Assembly (NCBI GenBank): GCA_977017575.1
Contig: CDRNVI010000070.1
Location: forward strand, 186,001 to 250,000
Length of the DNA stretch: 64,000 nucleotides
Direction: 5' to 3'
From: Paramoeba atlantica
Taxonomy: Eukaryota; Discosea
In this document: positions 57,301-64,000 of the stretch, one piece after another
Layout of the letters: each line of letters begins with the position of its first letter
How positions within the stretch are numbered: the stretch's first letter is position 1
Made by a program: the position numbers and the translations under genes
Notes under the pieces: model-generated
What the model was told of the DNA's origin: nothing
The model's database searches: none
The model's input: the letters and a program-made list of their open reading frames with translations, nothing else

Positions 57301-57627
57301 GGGGTGGAGAATGTTTTGATTAAGAATGAGTTTATTCTGATGCTCAAAGCTGATACAGTGCCGTGCTTTACTGTGTTAATGAGCGCATTAGATTATTATT
57401 TTCCCACACTTACATGTACGGCAAGGTGTTCACTGGGTTTCCATGTTATATTGAAATCTTGTTAGCAAATATGACACATCTAGGGATGAATAGAGACAAC
57501 AGGAAGTTGTTTCAATTGCGTATCATATTCTCCATAAAATTAGAACTTATAACTTCATAATTGATATAGCTAAAGCTAGGCGGCACATGCGCCGTGGAAA
57601 GTAAAGGAACGATTCGAGTGCAGGAAC
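57301..57627. other. Intergenic spacer
   Basis: AT-rich spacer; GCGGCACATGCGCCG at about 57581-57595 is a short imperfect palindrome close to the next start. No gene is seen. Confidence 0.4.
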
Positions 57628-60600
57628 ATGCCTCCAAATTTATTCCAAGAATCACATCGAGTTGTTCGTTCCGCTTATCGTTTTTACGCAACTCAGAGTT
57701 CAAACCCTTCAGCGAGCTCTTTTACAGGTAGTTCGCCCCACGCCTATCATGCAGGTACTTACCGCCCCGAAGACACGTTTCGAAAACCGGTGAGCAAGTC
57801 GTTGACCCCTACAACGCCTGACAAGGGTGAAGGCACCCATCCAACACTAGACCCTTACATACGTGTTAAGCCCAATGTCCCTTCTGTGCCCCCATTTCCG
57901 AATGCAACCGAAGCGCTCTATCGGCACACATCATTGTTAAGCCCCGATAAGGCAACAGACCTTTCCTGGCCCTGGTTGGCACGTACGAGAGAGACGAATC
58001 ACTCTTCCGATGAATCGATCTGTACTAATGAAGATGTGACTCGTGCTGATTTGGATAACTTGACATTGCCGCTTTCAGCATGGTTAGATAACTTTCACCC
58101 TAGCCATGTACTATCAAACCCACTCCAGTACCACAGCTTAGTACATCATTTATGTTCCGAAGGAAAAACCAATGTCAAGAACACCTCCGAGTTACGGAGT
58201 GAAGTTACAAACGTGCTTGAGGTGGGTTCTAAACAAAAGAAATCAATAGATCCCGATCAGGGGAAGGCCTTCGTTCGTGTGATTCAGGAGATACAAACAG
58301 TTTTGCCTTCCAAGCTCCGAGCCTCGGAGGAAAAGCAGCACAAACGCAATGCAGTCCTTGAGCACAGCTTCCATCATTATTCACTTCAATTTTCCCGTAC
58401 GCTAATCCATGTCTGGGATAAAGCAAGAGAAATTTCCAAAGAGGGAAACGTTTTTGAGGAATCTATTCTTGGGGAATTGGCCTCGGAAGATAAACAAGGG
58501 ATGGAAAGTGTTTTGAGCTATGAAACGTTCACTCAACTAACTCAAAGTATTTGTTTCCGTAATATGAGAGTTGGAGAGGCGGCCTCCGCATGGCTTTCTG
58601 AGCTCACATCCAGCGGACATAGTGAGAGATTCGGGGAAAACGTATCACATCGACTAAGAAAGTTGGGTACAATATACGAGCAAAGCATGATATACCGTAT
58701 ATTATTGACGTCTCTAGCAGAAGAATGGGTTTGTATGACTTTCTATGAATTACAACAAAGTGAGGGTGTGGCTCCACTTTTCAAGGAGTTTTTGAGCAAC
58801 CTTGCTGAAGAAGCTCCTTTGCTGCTATACAACGAATCACTGCGGGCAAAGTGGGAAACGCTAACCGAGGGTGAAGCTCGAAACGTTCATGGGATGTATC
58901 GGACCACCGGACTGAATACCGCGATACCTTTCTCCGAAATTCGATGCGCGAAACGAACAGCGTATTGCTTCATATTAATGCTCCAAGCCATAAGATCTAG
59001 CCAAATGTTGCATTATTCACCTCAATGTTTCGCCTTATCACCGAATAATGGTCTGAGTGAGATTATTTCAAAGAGTATCGTCCCGCTACCTTCCGGAAAA
59101 TTACACCCTCCTGCTGCTCTTCAAATGCAAGAAACAGAGAAGGCCATGACGAACGCACAATTTACAACGCTGGACAAGAAAAGTGATTTTTCCAGGTTTC
59201 TGGACAGCGTACTACGAAAGTCGTCTATACTTGACTTGTCGGTAGTTGCACACGAGCTATTAGCTCCTTTGCTCGACTTTCGCGATAATTCAAAAATGAA
59301 AACTCTTCTTACATTCTTAGAATTCTACGGAGCAAGCCAGACTGATCGCACTGAAACAACGCCATTTGACAAGAGTTCGTTTGCGATTTTTTGTAATCAT
59401 CGTCTGCTCAGTGCCCTACGGTATTTGCTGACATTTATGACTTTCGAACATCCTCAAAGTTATTCTCACGATGTAACCCTGACTGTTGATGGGTCGTCAG
59501 GAAACGAAAAGCAGGTCTTTCGGTTACGTCTTCCACCGGAATGGAATGATTCCTCCGAGCTCAATAAGATGGGTCAAGATATTTCCACAAGTGATTGGGT
59601 TTATCCTGTAACAGATCCATACATGCACGAAAATTCTCCTCTGCGCTTCATCGAAATCACTTTGCTTCACGAACGGGCTTTGCTACGTAGTATGCTCTGC
59701 AAAGCGCTAGCTTTGAATCCAATGCTGGCACATCACGTTGTAGACATTTTCGAGCTACGTGGGGTAAACATCATGAGTTTCAAGATTACAGAGCCTCTAT
59801 CCGGAGGGAATGTTTCTTCTAATATGACAGAAATTCAGAAAGAAAACTTAGAACATCTTGCTTTGATTCCTGATGCACCATCCTGGGCAGATGAAGGCCA
59901 AGACACAACTCTATCAAGTCCGGGAGCCGATATCGCCCAGCAACGGCTTCGGGCATTTCTATCACTTGATAAAGCAGATCATTGGAATAACTGTATCATG
60001 CGTTTGCTTCCACATTTACTCGCATCAAAAAAGGTTCTTAATGCCTTACTTTCTCTACAACATGGAACCAATTGGGAAGAACTTCAACGTGAGTTTTCTC
60101 CTCATTCGGCCCGAGGATCGGCACATTCCCCTTTTTCCAGACTATCTTACAAGGATGCAGGTATACGGGACCTTAAGGATAGTGCACAACGTGGCAATCA
60201 GACAAACGAGGAGCAAGTCTGCAAAAGACTTCTTCGCTCGCTATCTTTGTATCGCGAATTATATCAGAAACGTTACGAGATGCGAAAAGATGCCGAGGAT
60301 GTCGCTAAAAAGTGGCTATCAATGTTTCGCTCTAGTGACTACAGTTATTTTCTTCGAGACGCTGTCGCTTCTATTTCAGTTACAGGGGGTCCGCCGGCTA
60401 ACTCAGGAGCGCATCCCACAGGTGGAATAACGAAATCGATTACTCACTATACGCAACCAAATGCAAGTAACCGCAAGCACCAAAACTCGGCAAACATGTC
60501 GAGCACTTTCGCTGACGAATTAAGGCAATTTGTGACTCATTTAGCTACACACTGTAATCACGAAAAAGAAGCCGTATCGTCCCTATGCCGAAGGCATTGT

Positions 60601-61830
60601 GCTTTTTTAACGCATTTCTCTATTTTGCGGCCGATACTTGACGGTTGGGTCAAAGAAGAGTATCCTAAATGGGATTTTTTTCATCAGTGGGGTGAACTTA
60701 TTGATCAAAGACTTCAATTTGCGCTAAAAGAATGCGGTACAATCGTTCGATCCTATGAGGACAAAGAGAGCAGTCAAGCAGCACATGAGTTGCAGTCAAA
60801 ATCTTCGACGAAGTCCGGAAAGAGGATGGCTCGACGAAACTTTATGGAATCAATAGTCTCTGATAAGGATGATTACTCGCAATGCTTTGTTGATCTTTCT
60901 GTTTTGCTAAAAGGTGATTCCTTTGTAAAAGAAGGGGATTTACAGGATCATTTTGAGGAACTCCGGAGAGGGGCAACACATTCCTCCACGGCTCTTCTGC
61001 TACGAAACCTGCGAGAGATTAATATATCAGGAAAATTATACCACGTTAGAGAACGCTGTTCGGACGCTGAATTCGTGGTGCAAAGCAGAACTGCCGGTAC
61101 AATGGCTCTTCTCTTGAGTTCCTGGTACGACGCTCGACTTGCCTTACTGTCATTGGCACGTGATATCTATTTCCGGTGTACCATTGTACCGAACCGTCTC
61201 ACGGCGTTACTTGAACAAAGCATGCGCCAACGTGTGGGTCCCGTGGGTCTTTCTTCAAGCGAACATAATCTCCCCTTGGAGGTTGGACACTGCACCTACC
61301 ATGACATGAACACTTTTCGTAAGTATGATTTGGCAGGCTCCTACCAACGTTACGTGGATATACAAAACCGCAACGTTTCGCTTCGAGCTAGAGTTTGCGA
61401 CTTGCGTGCTTTTTCACACACCTATGGAGGAAGGCCGCTGCTGGACCTACAAGGAGAGCGGCGTCTTCGATCGATTGCTGGCGATCGTGTGACGGGGGGA
61501 ATACTTAAAATCGACAGTGATCGTTATGAGGGCTATGTTGACAACTGGGAGTACGGTAGTGCGCAGGTATGTAGAGTGCTGTCCGAGGCGAAAAAGACGG
61601 ATCTGGGTCCCGAATATGTGCCTACTGTAGAAGTCCCAGTTCGACGACCCAGTGGGCGGCACAAATTAATGAACAGCACCGTAGACTGGGATAGAGTAGA
61701 ACGTGCGTCAGAGAAATATTATAAAGCCTATACCGCTCTGAAGAAGACGGGCACAGTCTACGTCAGTCCTATGATGACTTGGTTGCACTACAAGAAAGCA
61801 ACTACACGACGGGGTACGGGAAGAAACTAA
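57628..61830 (+). CDS. Large protein of unknown function, probably mitochondrial
   Basis: A 1400-residue protein with no internal repeat or domain I can name. The N-terminus MPPNLFQESHRVVRSAYRFYATQ has the shape of a mitochondrial presequence with a cleavage-like RFYATQ. Long helical stretches fill about 180-1200. The best conserved-looking part is the C-terminal 170 residues (CTYHDMNTFRKYDLAGSYQR, GGRPLLDLQGERRLRSIAGD), dense in Arg and Tyr and RNA-binding-like. It might be a lineage-specific mitoribosomal or mitochondrial RNA-processing protein. This is inferred from the presequence and composition only. Confidence 0.75.
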   Translation: MPPNLFQESHRVVRSAYRFYATQSSNPSASSFTGSSPHAYHAGTYRPEDTFRKPVSKSLTPTTPDKGEGTHPTLDPYIRVKPNVPSVPPFPNATEALYRHTSLLSPDKATDLSWPWLARTRETNHSSDESICTNEDVTRADLDNLTLPLSAWLDNFHPSHVLSNPLQYHSLVHHLCSEGKTNVKNTSELRSEVTNVLEVGSKQKKSIDPDQGKAFVRVIQEIQTVLPSKLRASEEKQHKRNAVLEHSFHHYSLQFSRTLIHVWDKAREISKEGNVFEESILGELASEDKQGMESVLSYETFTQLTQSICFRNMRVGEAASAWLSELTSSGHSERFGENVSHRLRKLGTIYEQSMIYRILLTSLAEEWVCMTFYELQQSEGVAPLFKEFLSNLAEEAPLLLYNESLRAKWETLTEGEARNVHGMYRTTGLNTAIPFSEIRCAKRTAYCFILMLQAIRSSQMLHYSPQCFALSPNNGLSEIISKSIVPLPSGKLHPPAALQMQETEKAMTNAQFTTLDKKSDFSRFLDSVLRKSSILDLSVVAHELLAPLLDFRDNSKMKTLLTFLEFYGASQTDRTETTPFDKSSFAIFCNHRLLSALRYLLTFMTFEHPQSYSHDVTLTVDGSSGNEKQVFRLRLPPEWNDSSELNKMGQDISTSDWVYPVTDPYMHENSPLRFIEITLLHERALLRSMLCKALALNPMLAHHVVDIFELRGVNIMSFKITEPLSGGNVSSNMTEIQKENLEHLALIPDAPSWADEGQDTTLSSPGADIAQQRLRAFLSLDKADHWNNCIMRLLPHLLASKKVLNALLSLQHGTNWEELQREFSPHSARGSAHSPFSRLSYKDAGIRDLKDSAQRGNQTNEEQVCKRLLRSLSLYRELYQKRYEMRKDAEDVAKKWLSMFRSSDYSYFLRDAVASISVTGGPPANSGAHPTGGITKSITHYTQPNASNRKHQNSANMSSTFADELRQFVTHLATHCNHEKEAVSSLCRRHCAFLTHFSILRPILDGWVKEEYPKWDFFHQWGELIDQRLQFALKECGTIVRSYEDKESSQAAHELQSKSSTKSGKRMARRNFMESIVSDKDDYSQCFVDLSVLLKGDSFVKEGDLQDHFEELRRGATHSSTALLLRNLREINISGKLYHVRERCSDAEFVVQSRTAGTMALLLSSWYDARLALLSLARDIYFRCTIVPNRLTALLEQSMRQRVGPVGLSSSEHNLPLEVGHCTYHDMNTFRKYDLAGSYQRYVDIQNRNVSLRARVCDLRAFSHTYGGRPLLDLQGERRLRSIAGDRVTGGILKIDSDRYEGYVDNWEYGSAQVCRVLSEAKKTDLGPEYVPTVEVPVRRPSGRHKLMNSTVDWDRVERASEKYYKAYTALKKTGTVYVSPMMTWLHYKKATTRRGTGRN

Positions 61831-62341
61831 ATCGTTTACTGGGTCTATTTAATATTTTTAAATTGTACTTTTAGCAGTTAATTAAACTATTAAATAGAAG
61901 TCTATTAAAAAGTTGAGTGCTCTAAATACGAGGAACCGCATTTATTATGTCAACGCACTGAATATATTAAAGATTTCTGCAAGCGTAGAAAATGTACATT
62001 CCGATTGTTGATACCCATTTGTTTCTACGCTGTGTCTTAAACTCGAAAAGTACGAATAAAAACTATGTGAAGCAGAATTTCTTTAAAGTAAGTTTCTACT
62101 TACAAGTTTTCAGAAACATTTTCGTGAGAAAAAGCGAACTAGCATTCTGATGATATTTTCACAGAGTTTCCGAAGTCGTGCTGTTGAGCATACCATATGA
62201 TTGAATAACCAATCCACGAAGTAGAAGGTCGCTCACATGCTAGATATACCGACACGCAATCACCCCTTGTGGCATATTACGTTAGTAATCTTACGGGGTG
62301 AAGGCGTTGTATAGACAAACAATTCGCTTGAATATCGCGGG
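61831..62341. other. Intergenic spacer with small hairpin
   Basis: CACCCC at about 62261 can pair with GGGGTG at about 62295-62300, about 40 bases before the next start. The rest is AT-rich and I see no gene. Confidence 0.4.
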
Positions 62342-63661
62342 ATGAGTTGCAGTGCGCAGTTTACACAACACACTCTTCGCGTCAATGGAATAAGTTTTAG
62401 CTCTGGAGGGCGATACTTAGTCTCTTCTTCTGAAGATCACAACATACACCTTTATGACTGTGTTTCTGGAGTCCACCTGGCTGGGTACGAAACAACACGT
62501 GGGTGCGAATTCGCCCAATTTCTTCCTTTCTGCGGTAACCAGATTGATGATACTACCGATCCTATGGTAGCCCACACCTCCAGAAAAGAAGGCGCATTCG
62601 ATCTTTGTGCATTATCACTCGCAACAGCACAGTATAGCGGGTACTACAGAGGCCATCAAGCCGAGATCACGAGTCTATCTGCCTCCCCTCATGACCCACG
62701 GGGCGTGCTTGCGAGTGCCTCTCTTGACGGCACGGTGAGACTGTGGAGCACTTCGTACAGTGGACCTCTTCTAGAGATTCGAGATCTGGAAATTAAAGGT
62801 GGCCGTTTGCTCTGCGAATTCGACCCCTCGCAACCACGTGTGTTAGCAGTTGCGGATGGAAATCGAAAACTGATGTTGTACGACGTTCGCAACATGTCCG
62901 CCGGACCCTTTGCCAAATTTACTCTGCGATTCCAGAATACATCGGAGAAATCATACTCATCGTTTTCAACCTCACTACACCTTCATGATGGGTTTTCGCA
63001 AAAGCGTTCGGTATTTTCTCGTGCCAACGTTTCGTCCTGGGCGCGTAACACTCGAAAGGTGGGAACACTTGATGTTACCACCCGCCCAGACTCCACACCC
63101 TCTCTACTTCCGCTGTGCGCTTTATGTTTTTCGGAGGATGGGGCATTCATTGCCGTTACTTCGTTGAATGATGAGGTCCTTGTGCTGGACGCATTGACGG
63201 GGTCCTGTGTGGGTGAGATACACACACCGCTAAGGGGAGATGCCCATCCCAGTTCTCGTGGTCTTCACTGCGCTTTTGCTCCCACATATTGGTCGAACCG
63301 CTGGTTGGGAGGGGCCAATCGAATAATAACAGCAATGTCAGAGGTTGATGGCACTGTGTCCCTACAGAAACCTGTTAAATGGTCAGAAAATGGTGAGGAT
63401 CGCAAGAGAACGAACAACAGTAAGGAAAGTCAAGTGTTCCCTGTTCTTGCTAAGGGAACTCGTCAGGGTACAACCCATTTTTGGAATGTGCGCACCCGCA
63501 CTACACTACAGATTCTACATTCTGACCGACACTCGAATAGCAGCGTTTCCCCAACTCGTGGGCACTTCACATCTGTTTGTCATGTTAAATTCAATCCGCG
63601 ATACGAACAGATGGCAACTGCTCTTGGCAATGGCGACGTTCTGCTATGGGCTTCTGGTTGA
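62342..63661 (+). CDS. WDR82: WDR82/Swd2-type WD40 protein
   Basis: A 439-residue WD40 protein. The N-terminal blade NGISFSSGGRYLVSSSEDHNIHLYD and the later GHQAEITSLSASPHD with ASASLDGTVRLW match Swd2/WDR82, a subunit of the COMPASS H3K4 methyltransferase and of the PNUTS-PP1 termination complex. CEFDPSQPRVLAVADGNRKLMLYD and FSEDGAFIAVTSLNDEVLVLDA are further blades. It is about 120 residues longer than animal WDR82 because of loops at about 195-260 and 335-380. The start is the first ATG. Confidence 0.8.
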   Translation: MSCSAQFTQHTLRVNGISFSSGGRYLVSSSEDHNIHLYDCVSGVHLAGYETTRGCEFAQFLPFCGNQIDDTTDPMVAHTSRKEGAFDLCALSLATAQYSGYYRGHQAEITSLSASPHDPRGVLASASLDGTVRLWSTSYSGPLLEIRDLEIKGGRLLCEFDPSQPRVLAVADGNRKLMLYDVRNMSAGPFAKFTLRFQNTSEKSYSSFSTSLHLHDGFSQKRSVFSRANVSSWARNTRKVGTLDVTTRPDSTPSLLPLCALCFSEDGAFIAVTSLNDEVLVLDALTGSCVGEIHTPLRGDAHPSSRGLHCAFAPTYWSNRWLGGANRIITAMSEVDGTVSLQKPVKWSENGEDRKRTNNSKESQVFPVLAKGTRQGTTHFWNVRTRTTLQILHSDRHSNSSVSPTRGHFTSVCHVKFNPRYEQMATALGNGDVLLWASG

Positions 63662-63962
63662 TTATTGCAGTTAATAAGTGCGTTACATGGAACTGCTAAC
63701 TAATATCGAGCCGTGAGTAAATATGTTGAAAACGTCCCCCTTTGAATGTATAGAATATGCTGTTGTAATGGTTTATCGGCCCGCATCGTAAAGGCGGAAG
63801 GCGCTTCATGTACTCATAGTCTAGCATTGTAGCATTACATTTCATCGTACAATGTACTAAACAGCGTAAATAAATATTATTCATCTCAAAGATTGATAAA
63901 CATTGTTATGCTTAACCTAGTCTCATCTGATCATTGCTTTAATTTTTTTCTTCGTTCCAATC
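63662..63962. other. Intergenic spacer
   Basis: AT-rich; AATAAA-like GTAAATAAATATT at about 63867 may be the polyadenylation signal of WDR82. No gene recognised. Confidence 0.4.
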
Positions 63963-64000
63963 ATGGAAATTACCACTCCTCTGGAATCTCCATGCGGACA
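63963..64000 (+). CDS. Possible start of the next gene (3' end outside window)
   Basis: An ATG at 63963 (MEITTPLESPCG) follows a pyrimidine-rich leader like those of other genes here and stays open to the window end. Only 12 codons are visible, so nothing can be said about function. Confidence 0.3.
   Translation, partial: MEITTPLESPCG

Noticed and set aside
59873-60430. 185-codon plus-strand frame inside the 1400-residue gene
   Set aside because: Alternative-phase shadow of a much longer continuous frame; no domain.

Overview
The window is nuclear DNA of a compact, intron-poor, mitochondriate unicellular eukaryote. Evidence for this is eukaryote-only machinery (mitochondrial phage-type RNA polymerase, Nup62, eIF3g, RanBP1, Mrd1, Nop9, Nop16, class II histone deacetylase, Rft1, Pex7, COX19) in long uninterrupted reading frames separated by only 0.1-0.5 kb. 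Every gene I can support lies on the plus strand, about 30 in a row. Such unidirectional arrays are typical of Euglenozoa. The nucleotidyltransferase at 13441, built like kinetoplastid mitochondrial TUTases and poly(A) polymerases, and the presequence-bearing cold-shock protein at 36358 would fit that. However, I do not see a regular pyrimidine-tract/AG trans-splice acceptor before most genes, and an intron-poor red alga or another protist is not excluded. The lineage is left open.

Layout. 1-25.7 kb is a dense gene block: a membrane-protein tail, PDCD5, mitochondrial RNA polymerase, ARL2, eIF3g, an unknown protein with a helix-turn-helix end, NOP16, NUP62, the TUTase-like enzyme, MRD1, a histone deacetylase, mitochondrial EF-G, pyruvate dehydrogenase E1 alpha and an unknown protein. 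25.7-41.8 kb is a repeat-rich accessory region. It holds only three convincing genes (an FHA-like protein at 28.6 kb, a cold-shock-domain protein at 36.4 kb, a bromodomain protein at 37.4 kb) and one decayed or intron-split coding region near 40.4-40.8 kb. 41.8-64 kb is again gene-dense: a DEAD-box helicase with zinc fingers, an HMG-like protein, COX19, NOP9, PEX7, RFT1, a Sen54-like protein, RanBP1, a 1400-residue probable mitochondrial protein, WDR82 and several unknowns.

Mitochondrial gene expression and energy genes recur (polymerase, EF-G, TUTase-like, cold-shock protein, PDH E1 alpha, COX19, the 1400-residue protein), as do ribosome-biogenesis genes (NOP16, MRD1, NOP9, DEAD-box) and nuclear-transport genes (NUP62, RanBP1). 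This looks like ordinary housekeeping content, not an operon-like functional cluster.

The most unusual signal is in 31.4-35.4 kb. Two adjacent tandem arrays (31392-31785 and 32226-33400) are made of small hairpins. Stems are kept by compensatory base changes while loops and spacers vary, and the first array carries C(TTCG)G tetraloops. Beside them is an inverted pair of copies of a two-hairpin element with an H/ACA-like layout. The rest of the accessory region holds families of G/C-tract elements, a 46-bp-arm palindrome, GCGCCGC-TTC hairpins and a roughly 190-bp direct repeat. Together these may be a non-coding RNA locus or a nest of non-autonomous mobile elements.
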